NCBI RefSeq assembly: GCF_020966635.1
Contig: NZ_JAJKFQ010000005.1
Location: 372,001-436,000, forward strand
From: Stieleria sp. JC731
GTDB lineage: Bacteria; Planctomycetota; Planctomycetia; Pirellulales; Pirellulaceae
Direction: 5' to 3'
DNA: 64,000 nt
The notes under the pieces are model-generated. The model was not told where the DNA came from, made no database searches, and was given only the letters and a program-made list of their open reading frames with translations. The position numbers were made by a program, and so were the translations under genes. The first letter of the stretch is position 1; the number at the start of each line of letters is the position of its first letter. Below are positions 42,072 through 51,007 of this stretch, piece after piece.

Positions 42072-42839
42072 CTAGTAAGGCGGAAAGTCAGTTTGCAATC
42101 GCGAGGTGCCAGCCAGATCAGCGAGTTGGTCGAACGTCTGTAACGCAACTTCGATCGAAGTTGCGTCAGAGGCTTGGATAAAGTAGTCGCCTGAGATTCC
42201 CAAGCTTTCCTTGACGATAAATCCGATCTCGGGATCGACATCCATAAAGCTTGGCGCTAGTTCAAAGTCCCGGTCATCGACCAAGCGATTCGCTAAGACA
42301 TCGATGATGCTGAAGTAATAGCGAAGCTCATCGTCGTCTTCTTCAGCGAGCATGTATTGAATTTCATCGTCATCCGCTCCATCGCGAACCGCATCTTCAC
42401 GATACGCCTCTCGGATGAGTTGTTTCCATTTCAGTATCTCGGCGCAGCATTCGGTTTGGTCGAGGGACTCTTGATTTCCCGATTCCGGCCAGATTGGGGC
42501 GCAACGGGATCGATTTTCCAGATCGATTAAGTCACTTTCAATTTCGAGCTGCTGATAGACGTGTTGGTAGACGCTGAAACACGCCGCTTTCTCTAACGCT
42601 CCCCAATCGTGTGCGTCTCCTTTGCCAAGTAGAGCGAACCTGGACACTTTCAGTAATAGCGTCAGCTTGGTGCTCCAATCAAGGGAATCGAACAGATGTA
42701 CTCCGAATTGCCAATGTTGATCATCGTCGGGATGCGCAAAGCAATCTCGGAAAACGTCCAGCATCACGCCCAGCGAGCGTGCATAAAGCTCAGCATGGGG
42801 GCCGGTCAGTTTTCGAGATTGGTAAGGATCATAGATCAT
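42072..42839 (-). CDS. Hypothetical acidic cytoplasmic protein
   Basis: The 255-residue product has no signal peptide or membrane segment and is strongly acidic, with DDDEIQYMLAEEDDDELRYYFS in the middle. The N-terminus (MIYDPYQSRKLTGPHAELYARSLG) and the mainly helical prediction give no family I recognise. It is monocistronic on the minus strand, between the giant gene's terminator and the M48 cluster. Confidence 0.65.
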   Translation of the reverse strand: MIYDPYQSRKLTGPHAELYARSLGVMLDVFRDCFAHPDDDQHWQFGVHLFDSLDWSTKLTLLLKVSRFALLGKGDAHDWGALEKAACFSVYQHVYQQLEIESDLIDLENRSRCAPIWPESGNQESLDQTECCAEILKWKQLIREAYREDAVRDGADDDEIQYMLAEEDDDELRYYFSIIDVLANRLVDDRDFELAPSFMDVDPEIGFIVKESLGISGDYFIQASDATSIEVALQTFDQLADLAGTSRLQTDFPPY

Positions 42840-43137
42840 TCAATGATCTCCTTTCCGACGTGTTGGGTGTATCCAATTGATTCTTCTACTCTCACCGCTG
42901 AGGGTCAACTTAGAACCCAAGATTACGCCCGCAAAAATCGTTCCACGTCCCCATTCCTGCTACGTTTTGTTCAGTAGCCTGTGGCTGAGACATTCGCCTG
43001 GAAACTCTCGAATCTGACGATTCGAAGCGGCGGCCGAGGCCATTCATAGACAGCTTTGCGCGGGCAGTTGCACAGGTGCAGTCGCACCGTAGCTACACAG
43101 ACGCGTTCACACCGATGTATTCGCACCGGGGCAATCG
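42840..43137. other. Intergenic region with short hairpin
   Basis: About 300 bases upstream of the hypothetical gene and downstream of the M48 gene. TCGAATC (43008-43014) and GATTCGA (43019-43025) form a small perfect hairpin without T-run. A GC-rich stretch with repeated CGCACC-like words follows near 43050-43130. No gene seen. Confidence 0.4.
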
Positions 43138-44418
43138 CTAAAGCGACAGAGGGGCGGGGTGATTTCGGTTCTTCCAAAGATACAGAATTCGATCCTCAAT
43201 CGGAGGATGGATTGAGTCGCCTTCGCCATGAAGTTCTGGAACGCGAAAGAGGACTTTGCCGGGAGCCTGAAGGATCATCTCAGCAAGTTGGTCTATCTGA
43301 GACGGCGACAGTCGGATTTCGTTCGGGTCATCGAGGATCTCTTCCCATTCGATTCGTTGCAACTGATTTACATATTTTGCCATCTGTTCGAGCTGGTCAC
43401 GAACATCTTCTTCATCATCGAGGGTGTCGGATTCCCAGACGTACTTGAAGAAGCCCTTCAATGAGAGTTGCCGGTTGGATCGTCGTTTTGCTTGGACTTC
43501 CTTCGCGACCGATTCATAAAAATCGGCCTCGGTTTGGAAGCCAAATGGGACAGCTGCTTCGATCGCTGTCGCGATGTCTTTTGGGGAAAGGTCCGGCTGC
43601 TCGAGGTTGCGGCCTAAGACTTCCAAGTAAACCAAGCCGCGAATTTCGGCATCCAGACCGATCTTCAATAGGCTGGATACCGAGGGTTCGATGCCGTTGA
43701 CCTGCGCACCAAAGTCGTCACAGAGGTATTCGATAGTGCGCCCATACTTTGAATGCCGAATGTTGTTAATCATCCAAAAGAACGAACAGATCGCTGAGAG
43801 GACGATGAAGCCCAGAAGCCCGGTCAGGCGAATCTCTTGCACAGCAAAGAGTCCAACCAGGGCGCCAAGCGTTATGGTAAGAAACGTCAGGTGATCGTCG
43901 ACCAGTTTGAACTTGTAGTAGTGTCCAAGTTCATGTCCCATGACAGACTGAACTTCTTGACCGTTCAACTTATGGAGCGTCTGGCGGTTCAGGTAGATGC
44001 CGTTGATGCCGGTGAAGAATGAAGTCAGGCGTAGACTGCTCGCATTTAAGGATCGATCATTTGTGACGTACAGACGCGGCCCATTGGCGGCAAGATGAAG
44101 CCGCCGAAGAGTTTCCTGGAAAAGGAACTTGAGCTTGTGTTTGTCAAGTTCACCAAAGCGGGTCGACTCTTTGATGTCTTCAACACGCTTTTTCGACTGG
44201 CCCCAGATCCGCGCAAAGTCCATAAAAAATGGACCAATAGCGACCAAGCAAGCGATCACCGAAGCGATCGGAGAAACGACGACGGCCTTCCAATTGATGA
44301 AATAGATCAACGCGGCGATGGCGACAAACCGGATCGAGATCCAAAGCCAAGCGTTTTGGTTCGCGCGACGCAAGATCGCTAACAAGTCCGCGCGGTCGGG
44401 AATCAAGTTTGGATCCAT
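43138..44418 (-). CDS. M48-family (HtpX/Ste24-like) membrane zinc peptidase
   Basis: The 426-residue product has hydrophobic segments near residues 25-70 and about 195-240. The zinc site is in SVMGHELGHYYKFK (HExxH), with a likely third ligand Glu in RTIEYLCDDFGAQ downstream, as in HtpX. The preceding GPRLYVTNDRSLNASSLRLTS matches the M48 substrate-strand region. The C-terminal 150 residues are an extra helical domain. M48 peptidases degrade damaged membrane proteins. The ATG lies one base after the stop of the AIM24 gene, so the two are co-transcribed. Confidence 0.85.
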   Translation of the reverse strand: MDPNLIPDRADLLAILRRANQNAWLWISIRFVAIAALIYFINWKAVVVSPIASVIACLVAIGPFFMDFARIWGQSKKRVEDIKESTRFGELDKHKLKFLFQETLRRLHLAANGPRLYVTNDRSLNASSLRLTSFFTGINGIYLNRQTLHKLNGQEVQSVMGHELGHYYKFKLVDDHLTFLTITLGALVGLFAVQEIRLTGLLGFIVLSAICSFFWMINNIRHSKYGRTIEYLCDDFGAQVNGIEPSVSSLLKIGLDAEIRGLVYLEVLGRNLEQPDLSPKDIATAIEAAVPFGFQTEADFYESVAKEVQAKRRSNRQLSLKGFFKYVWESDTLDDEEDVRDQLEQMAKYVNQLQRIEWEEILDDPNEIRLSPSQIDQLAEMILQAPGKVLFRVPELHGEGDSIHPPIEDRILYLWKNRNHPAPLSL

Positions 44419-44419
44419 T

Positions 44420-45157
44420 TCAGAATGCCGCGTCGATTAACGTCGACAAGAATCCGCCGGTTGGTTTTCCGCGGGTTTGATAATAGAGATGACCGGGCCC
44501 GGTGTAGCGATTAACAAGTCCTTCGCCGGACATCAGTGAATCACTTATCTTGTCGGTTGCTTTAACGAGTTTGTAGGTGATGGTATCGGAAAACGCGATC
44601 ATGAATCGGTTGTCCACGAACAGCGTTTCACCCTCATCAAGGTAGCGGTGGATGACCGCACCGTAGCTTTGGCAAAAAACGTGACCGGCCCCTGTGGCAT
44701 GCATCAGGAACAGGCCCTTCTTGCTCATCAACCCTTTCAGACCGCCATACTTTATCTGGATAGCTGTCAGCCCGACGTTTGCCAAATAGGAGCCTCGCGT
44801 CAGGTAGTATCCCGATTCCTGCGACAGGTCCAAGACGACAATGTCGCCATAGCTTTCAGGGGCCAGGACAACGGTTTGCCCGTCGTCTTTGGCGCGAAAT
44901 TCTGCGGTGAAGAAGTTTTCTCCACCAAGCATGTTCTTCAAGCCGCCAAACCAAGAATGAGACCGCTTTCGCGTTGGTTCGGCGGCGGTATTGTCCTCAC
45001 CACTGGGGTGATGATCTTGCCGGCCGGCACGCGCCGAAATTCGAATTCCTGCCGTCATGGTGAGCATGCTGTTGGGCTGAGCCACAACATACTCATTCTG
45101 ACTAAGTGATAGCTGAAGAGTCGAAAACGTTGGCGCGTGATTGACCTGAAATTCCAT
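44420..45157 (-). CDS. AIM24-family protein
   Basis: The 245-residue product matches the AIM24/TIGR00266 family, a beta-barrel-like fold seen in bacteria and, as AIM24, in mitochondrial inner membrane. Recognisable parts are FQVNHAPTFSTLQLSL, QPNSMLTMTAGIRI, MLGGENFFTAEFRAKDD, GSYLANVGLTAIQIKYGG, FLMHATGAGHVFCQSYGAV and GPGHLYYQTRG. A Gly-rich central basic segment is typical. The biochemical function of bacterial members is unknown. It follows the small membrane gene by 33 nt and precedes the M48 gene by 1 nt, so a membrane-quality role is possible. Confidence 0.85.
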   Translation of the reverse strand: MEFQVNHAPTFSTLQLSLSQNEYVVAQPNSMLTMTAGIRISARAGRQDHHPSGEDNTAAEPTRKRSHSWFGGLKNMLGGENFFTAEFRAKDDGQTVVLAPESYGDIVVLDLSQESGYYLTRGSYLANVGLTAIQIKYGGLKGLMSKKGLFLMHATGAGHVFCQSYGAVIHRYLDEGETLFVDNRFMIAFSDTITYKLVKATDKISDSLMSGEGLVNRYTGPGHLYYQTRGKPTGGFLSTLIDAAF

Positions 45158-45190
45158 GCTTGAAAACGCTACGTCAAACAGAGTGTCGGA

Positions 45191-45424
45191 CTAAAAGTCG
45201 TTGTCCGCAGTTCCTGAAGCGTACTTGTTTTGAAGCATGTAGCCGACGAATGCGATGACACCGAGAATGCCTAGGAAGATAAACAAGGCGACCATCCGTG
45301 GCACTCCCAGAATGTCTGAAATGCCAGTGATACAAATGTCATAAATGACAACGCGGATGAACCAGCCGACAATACTGCCGAGCCCGCCACGACGAGCCAT
45401 CAATGAGAATGGAGAAAGAAGCAT
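45191..45424 (-). CDS. Small membrane protein, first gene of the AIM24-M48 cluster
   Basis: The start is taken at ATG 45424 (MLLSPFSLMARRGGLGS), with GAGG about 11 nt upstream, giving 77 residues; an ATG at 45400 is another option. Two hydrophobic stretches are present: SIVGWFIRVVIYDICITGI and VALFIFLGILGVIAFVGYML. The end is short and acidic. No family is recognised. Position and orientation suggest it belongs to the same transcript as AIM24 and M48. Confidence 0.65.
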   Translation of the reverse strand: MLLSPFSLMARRGGLGSIVGWFIRVVIYDICITGISDILGVPRMVALFIFLGILGVIAFVGYMLQNKYASGTADNDF

Positions 45425-45723
45425 CGAAGAGGAGTCCTCAATATAAAGCCTAGGACCGAATCGCCAGTCGAGACAGTCACAGGGAAAAGCTAGACGAATT
45501 GAGGGCGCTGAAATCACCCCCGGCAAGCTGGACTTAGGTATAGCGGGCGGACGAGCGCCTTGTCAAGTTTTCGGGGGGATCAGATGACGGGCGATCGGGC
45601 CAGATCGATAATGCCTGAGAACAAGCCACATTTATTGGGCTCTCTAGCACAGCGCTGCTCGCTCTCAGCCCAATCAAGCGTGTGGAAAAGCTGAAAGCGA
45701 GGCACCAAGATCGCAGCCTTTAA

Positions 45724-46719
45724 CTACTTCATTTGAACGCGGCAGAGGAAGTCGTCCGCGGTCATGTAAAGGTACTTTTGCTCATTGTCAAAAGTGCAAT
45801 TGCTAACACGGCCTTCGGTTAGAATTCGGCCAAGTAACTTGCCTTCGGGCGATATGACATAGATCCCGCCGGGACCGCTCGCGAACAAGGTCCCGTCTTT
45901 GGCAACGGTCATGCCATCGGGTAGGCCTGGAAAGTCTCGCATCGCAGACTTGGCATCGTGAAGCACCTTGCCATCGCCGACTTTTCCATCGGCAATTGGG
46001 AAAGCCATCCAGATTGGGTTCTGGGGATCACTTTGCGCTACGTAGAGGGTCGATTCGTCTGGTGACAGTCCGATCCCGTTCGGACGCGTCATCTCCTTGG
46101 TCAGTAGATGCAGTTCACCTGCGGTGTCCAGTTTATAAACACCACAAAAATCGAGCTCTCTGCGTGGATCGTCAGCGCGTTCGGGTAAACCGTAAGGTGG
46201 ATCGGTAAAATAGAGGTTGCCGGCACGATCGAATACCAAGTCATTGGGACTGTTCAATCGGTTCCCTTGATAGGAATCAGCGAGCGTGCGTTTGCCGCCG
46301 CCTCGCGTCAGCACCGAGACGCGGCGATCACCGTGTTCACACATGGCGAGTCGACCATTCGGATCAAGCGTCAGGCCGTTGCTGCCGGGTTCCAATCCGT
46401 AATAGGTCACTCCGGTATAGCCGCTGGGTGACATGAACAGCTCGATTCCCTTGGCCGGGGACCAACGGAAGATACTGTTGCGAGGAATGTCCGAAAACAA
46501 AAGGTGCCCACCGGCATCGTCTTGAATCCAAACCGGCCCTTCGGTCCATGTGAAACCGCCACCGAGCACTTCGATTTTGGTTCCACCGTCTACAAACTGC
46601 TCCATCTCGGGAGACAAGATTTCGATCCGGCCAATGGTGGAAGGTGTTTGGCCGTAGGTGGAAACGATTGACCCTAAATAGGTGGCCGCGAGGCCTAGTA
46701 GACAGAGCAGTTTACGCAT
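45724..46719 (-). CDS. Exported SMP-30/gluconolactonase-like protein
   Basis: The 331-residue product has a signal peptide (LLCLLGLAATYLGSIVSTYG) and a six-bladed propeller of the SMP-30/gluconolactonase kind: TEGPVWIQDDAGGHLLFSDI, GSNGLTLDPNGRLAMCEHGDR, NRLNSPNDLVFDRAGNLYFTDP, RPNGIGLSPDESTLYVAQS and LPDGMTVAKDGTLFASGPGG. The metal-ligand Glu in TEGPVW and the Asn/Asp positions in NSPNDLV and LPDGM are present. It likely hydrolyses a sugar lactone in the periplasm. The gene is 27 nt downstream of ftsH and may be co-transcribed with it. Confidence 0.85.
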   Translation of the reverse strand: MRKLLCLLGLAATYLGSIVSTYGQTPSTIGRIEILSPEMEQFVDGGTKIEVLGGGFTWTEGPVWIQDDAGGHLLFSDIPRNSIFRWSPAKGIELFMSPSGYTGVTYYGLEPGSNGLTLDPNGRLAMCEHGDRRVSVLTRGGGKRTLADSYQGNRLNSPNDLVFDRAGNLYFTDPPYGLPERADDPRRELDFCGVYKLDTAGELHLLTKEMTRPNGIGLSPDESTLYVAQSDPQNPIWMAFPIADGKVGDGKVLHDAKSAMRDFPGLPDGMTVAKDGTLFASGPGGIYVISPEGKLLGRILTEGRVSNCTFDNEQKYLYMTADDFLCRVQMK

Positions 46720-46746
46720 TGAAATGAATCACAGGGAAAGGAGGCG

Positions 46747-48846
46747 TTAATTCGCGTCCTTTAGTGTATCCAAATCATTTTCCGGTTTGCGAATTTGGGC
46801 GCGAGGTTTTTCTGTAACCGTGCCGGGGACCAGCCAAGGGCCGGTGGAGGTCTCCTCGATGACGCGGAAAAGTTCCGTGTTGTCGATCGCTTCGACCTCA
46901 AGCAGACGCTGCGTGATGGCTTCGAGAACCTCACGGCGCTGCGAAAGGATGTCACGCGTTTGTCCCAGTGATTCTTCGACAATTCGGGCGACTTCCTTGT
47001 CGATCATCTTGGCGGTGTCTTCCCCATAGCTTGTCGAGTGCCCGTTGCCGCCACTGCCCGCTAGGAATGCTGATCCGCTGCTGCGGCGGTAATTAATCCG
47101 ACCAAGGCGGCTCATTCCGTAATCCATGACCATACTACGGGCGATTTCGGTGCAGCGTTCCAGGTCATTTTGAGCGCCGGTGCTGATATCTTGCAGCACC
47201 ATCTCCTCGGCCAACGTTCCCGCCAGAAGCACTTTCATCCGGCTTTCCAATTCTAGCTTGGTCATCAGGTAGCGTTCCGATTCTGGACGCTGCATCGTAT
47301 AGCCCAGCGCGGCAAAGCCACGTGGAATGATGCTGACCTTGTGAACTGGGTCGGTGTTGGGCAATGCTGCGGCAACCAGCGCGTGAGCCGCTTCGTGATA
47401 AGCCACGCGAATCTTTTCGTCTTCGTTCATCACGCGGTTTTTCTTTTCCAAACCGGCCGTGACCCGGTCGACCGCTTCATCGAACTCGCTTGTGTTGACA
47501 GCTGACTTGTCCGCGCGTGCTGCCAACAAAGCCGCTTCGTTAACGAGGTTGGCCAAGTCAGCGCCGACGAAACCACTGGTGATCGATGCGATATGACGAA
47601 GGTCGACGTCATCGCCAAGTTTGACGCTCTTCACGTGAACCTTCAGGATCGCTTCGCGACCGGCGACGTCGGGACGATCGACCAGTACTTGGCGATCGAA
47701 ACGGCCTGGACGCAACAGTGCAGGGTCTAAGGTTTCGGGGCGGTTGGTTGCCGCGACAACGATTACGCCGTTGTTGGAATCGAAACCATCCATTTCGACC
47801 AACAGTGCGTTTAGCGTTTGTTCGCGTTCGTCATGTCCGCCGACAACGCTACCGGATCGGCTCTTACCAAGCGCATCCAATTCGTCGATGAAGATGATAC
47901 ACGGCGCGCGGCTAGTCGCTTGTTGGAACATGTCACGGACACGTGCGGCACCGACGCCGACAAACATTTCTACAAAGTCGCTACCGGAGAGACTGAAGAA
48001 CGGCACACCGGCTTCGCCAGCGATTGCCTTTGCCAACAAGGTTTTTCCGGTACCGGGAGGCCCGACCAGCAAGACACCTTTGGGAATTCGTCCACCCAAC
48101 GCTTGGTATTTTTCACTGTTCTTTAAGAAGTCGACGACTTCGCGGACTTCTTCGACGGCTTCGTCAATTCCTGCCGCGTCTTCGAACGTGATCGACAGAT
48201 CTTCTTGACCATGAAGCTTTCCACGGCTGCGTGAAAATGACATCGGTGAACCGACGCCGCCAATGCGTCGCAACATGATCGCACCGATCGCGATGATCGC
48301 GACCAACATCAACAAGTTGAACCAGTTGTCGGCCAAGAATGTGTTTGGCCGAGCGTTATCCCAATTCACACCGGACTGGCTGACCAATTGGTCCATTCGT
48401 GCGTCTTGGGTTTCGTTGCGATCGCGAATGGTGCGAAACGTCTTTTGAATCGGCGGATTCTCTGTCGCGTTTTCAGTGCCGCTGCTGATCGATCGCCACA
48501 TCACGGTCCCGGTGATTTCGTTTTCACCCAGCAGGACAGTTTTCAGATTCGAAAATTCCCACTTCTCGGTGGAATTCCCGGGCGCGTCGACAACTACCTT
48601 GGGTTCGGCTTTCGATGCGTCTTCAGGATCCGCCTCCGTTTCCGCATGAGCCACCAAGAGTTGTTCGAGCACCGGATAGGGCATCGAAATGTCTTGGTTG
48701 TTGAACATCATCGCGCTCAACATCACCGCAACAACGACGGCGATGATGACCAGCCAGACTCCGCCACCGCGGGTATCCCGCGAAGGCCCTTCGCCACGAG
48801 ATTCCTTACCATCGGAGTCGCGATTGGAACGCTTCTTGTCACTCAT
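46747..48846 (-). CDS. ftsH: ATP-dependent membrane zinc protease FtsH
   Basis: The 699-residue product has two membrane helices ([19 protein letters not shown] and [15 protein letters not shown]) around a periplasmic domain. An AAA domain follows with Walker [20 protein letters not shown], Walker [11 protein letters not shown] and the second region of homology near [19 protein letters not shown]. The zinc motif is HEAAH near residue 482, where most FtsH proteins have HEAGH; the HExxH ligands are intact. It degrades misassembled membrane proteins and unstable regulators as a hexamer. The N-terminus is Ser/Arg/Asp-rich. Its promoter region is shared with dxr on the other strand. Confidence 0.95.
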   Translation of the reverse strand: MSDKKRSNRDSDGKESRGEGPSRDTRGGGVWLVIIAVVVAVMLSAMMFNNQDISMPYPVLEQLLVAHAETEADPEDASKAEPKVVVDAPGNSTEKWEFSNLKTVLLGENEITGTVMWRSISSGTENATENPPIQKTFRTIRDRNETQDARMDQLVSQSGVNWDNARPNTFLADNWFNLLMLVAIIAIGAIMLRRIGGVGSPMSFSRSRGKLHGQEDLSITFEDAAGIDEAVEEVREVVDFLKNSEKYQALGGRIPKGVLLVGPPGTGKTLLAKAIAGEAGVPFFSLSGSDFVEMFVGVGAARVRDMFQQATSRAPCIIFIDELDALGKSRSGSVVGGHDEREQTLNALLVEMDGFDSNNGVIVVAATNRPETLDPALLRPGRFDRQVLVDRPDVAGREAILKVHVKSVKLGDDVDLRHIASITSGFVGADLANLVNEAALLAARADKSAVNTSEFDEAVDRVTAGLEKKNRVMNEDEKIRVAYHEAAHALVAAALPNTDPVHKVSIIPRGFAALGYTMQRPESERYLMTKLELESRMKVLLAGTLAEEMVLQDISTGAQNDLERCTEIARSMVMDYGMSRLGRINYRRSSGSAFLAGSGGNGHSTSYGEDTAKMIDKEVARIVEESLGQTRDILSQRREVLEAITQRLLEVEAIDNTELFRVIEETSTGPWLVPGTVTEKPRAQIRKPENDLDTLKDAN

Positions 48847-49247
48847 GAATGTCTAAAACTGAAATTGGAAGGATTGCGAGAATGATTTGGGGACCGAATC
48901 GCCACTCGTCGATTGCCATTTGAATCAAGCGGGATCCAAAGTTGACAAATTGTTGTGATTCGGCAAAACATCGGTGGGTTGGGATTGCTGATCTGACGCG
49001 GACAAAAACCCTGAATCACCTTCAGTTATTTTGCCGCTGTAGCAATCCGCCTCGGTCTGGCACAGATAAGCCTACTCGATTGCCAGCGAAACGCCGCCAA
49101 TTGTTCGGCTTCGCAGGTAGCGAGACAACCCGCTAAAGATTCCGTTGTGACGAAAGGGCGGGTCGTACTACGCTATGGCAGCGATCGGCAAGCGTCCGCC
49201 GCTTGTCCGTCCCAACTGCAAAGCATTGTTCCTCTCCCCCCACCCCG
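48847..49247. other. Divergent promoter region between ftsH and dxr
   Basis: About 400 bases without a credible gene. A TTGACA hexamer lies at 48943-48948 on the plus strand, but the hexamer 17 nt further on (AAAACA) is a poor -10. No heat-shock type (CIRCE) inverted repeat was found. Confidence 0.4.
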
Positions 49248-50528
49248 ATGATGGATGTGAGCGAGATCGCGACTGAAAACCACCAAACGGCCGCGGTACC
49301 GAACGATCGCCCGACGAAAAACGTTGCCGTCTTAGGAGCCACCGGAAGCATCGGAACGGCGACCGTTGACGTGCTCGAAAACCTACACCGGCTGGACCCC
49401 CAATTTGGCTGGCGGCTTTGGGCAGTTTCGGGGCACCGCAATGTCGATTGTCTGCTGGACATCTTTAATCGGGCAAGTGCCGGCGATTGGGGGCCTCGAC
49501 GAGTCGTTTTTTCGGATGCCGAAGCCGCGGCAGAGTGCAATGCGCGTGAACGGTTTTCCACGAGTCAGCAACATCACGAGCATGCCAATACATGCCAATT
49601 GCTCTTCGGCGATGAAGCCTTGGTGGACGTCGCAAGGTCACCCGAAGTCGACGTCCTGGTCGCCGCGATCGTTGGCCGTGCAGGGCTTGAGAGCACAATC
49701 GCCGCGATCGAATCCGGGAAACGAGTCGGCTTGGCCAACAAGGAAACCTTGGTTGTCGCAGGAGACCTTGTCCGCAAAAAGCTAGCTAATAGCGACGCGA
49801 AGATTCTGCCGGTCGATAGCGAGCACTCTGCGATCTTCCAGTGCATCGCCAATACAAACGCCGAGCCGAAAAAGCTGATTTTGACCGCTAGTGGTGGACC
49901 CTTCCGATCCGCAACTAAGGAACAGATGCACGAAGCGACGCCGAAAGACGCTCTTGCCCATCCGACTTGGCAGATGGGCCCGAAAATCAGCATCGATTCG
50001 GCGACGATGATGAACAAAGCCCTGGAAATCATTGAAGCGAGATGGCTGTTCGATGTGCCAGCCGAACGAATCGATGTCGCTGTTCATCCGCAGTCGATTA
50101 TCCATTCGATGGTCGAATTCGATGACGGTTCGGTGCTTTCGCAGATGAGTCCGCCGGACATGCGGATGCCGATCCAATACGCTTTGACCTATCCAAGACG
50201 CCTGCCTTGCCCGGCACCCGAACTGGATCTTTCACAGCCGATGGATCTAACGTTGCTTCCAGCGGATTTGGACCGTTTCCCCGCATTGAAACTGGGATTC
50301 GAAGTCGCCGCTTGTGGCGGAACGGCAGGCGCGGTTGTCAACGCGGCCAACGAAGTCGCAGTGCAGCTGTTCTTGGACGAGAAAATTCGCTTCACGCAAA
50401 TTGTGCCAACCTGTCAAAAAGTGCTCGAAAACCATACTTTCGAGTCCAGTCCGACGCTTTCGCGATTGCTTGAACTGGATCGGTGGGCTCGTGAAGAGGC
50501 CTGCCGTTGTGCGGATATGGACGGGTGA
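49248..50528 (+). CDS. dxr: 1-deoxy-D-xylulose-5-phosphate reductoisomerase
   Basis: The start is placed at ATG 49248; the ATG at 49251 is equally possible and an upstream TTG exists. The product (426 residues) shows the Dxr order: NADPH-binding VAVLGATGSIGTATVDVL, GLANKETLVVAG, the metal and substrate site VDSEHSAIFQC, ASGGPFR, HPTWQMGPKISIDSATMMNK, the flexible-loop region and VHPQSIIHSMVEF. It converts DXP to MEP, the second step of the non-mevalonate isoprenoid pathway. The order dxr-rseP is conserved in many bacteria. An insertion of about 20 residues is seen near residue 110 (EHANTCQ). Confidence 0.95.
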   Translation: MMDVSEIATENHQTAAVPNDRPTKNVAVLGATGSIGTATVDVLENLHRLDPQFGWRLWAVSGHRNVDCLLDIFNRASAGDWGPRRVVFSDAEAAAECNARERFSTSQQHHEHANTCQLLFGDEALVDVARSPEVDVLVAAIVGRAGLESTIAAIESGKRVGLANKETLVVAGDLVRKKLANSDAKILPVDSEHSAIFQCIANTNAEPKKLILTASGGPFRSATKEQMHEATPKDALAHPTWQMGPKISIDSATMMNKALEIIEARWLFDVPAERIDVAVHPQSIIHSMVEFDDGSVLSQMSPPDMRMPIQYALTYPRRLPCPAPELDLSQPMDLTLLPADLDRFPALKLGFEVAACGGTAGAVVNAANEVAVQLFLDEKIRFTQIVPTCQKVLENHTFESSPTLSRLLELDRWAREEACRCADMDG

Positions 50529-51007
50529 CTTCGCTGAGACATCTCCGCCTAAATCGCCTTCCGTTCGATTGGTCTACGTTTTCAGGCAGAATCCTGCCAA
50601 GATACGCGTTCTGGCGTAGAAAGAACTGACGTCTCGATACACCCGGGCATCGCTTTTCGATCTGACGCTAGCCTTTTGCGTCAAAACTGACTCGGCTGAC
50701 GAAGAGGCCGATGTGAAGTCTGACGCAAAGTTGTCACCGGCCAGTGGCTTGTCGGCTTTGCGGTCAAGCAAGCGTCATTGGTGGGGGGCGACGCAAAATG
50801 GTTCAGCGAGATGGCTGCTGGCCAGGAGCCGTTTTTGCTGGAATAATTAGAGCAAATTACCGTTTTTCACACACGTTGACCCTTCGACGGATCGCTCGGA
50901 TGCCATCCTGATTGATGGGGGAAACGTGTTTCAGACTGGAAGATGTTGGCGCTTCACAGCCCTGACGTTTCCAATCAACCAATATTGAATCAACAGAAAG
51001 TACCGCG
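50529..51007. other. Gene-free region between dxr and rseP
   Basis: About 480 bases, unusually long for this otherwise tightly linked pair. I see no ORF with coding character, no terminator and no convincing promoter. Confidence 0.4.

Noticed and set aside
48847-49247. Heat-shock operator (CIRCE) upstream of ftsH
   Set aside because: No 9-bp inverted repeat of the CIRCE type was found in this region.
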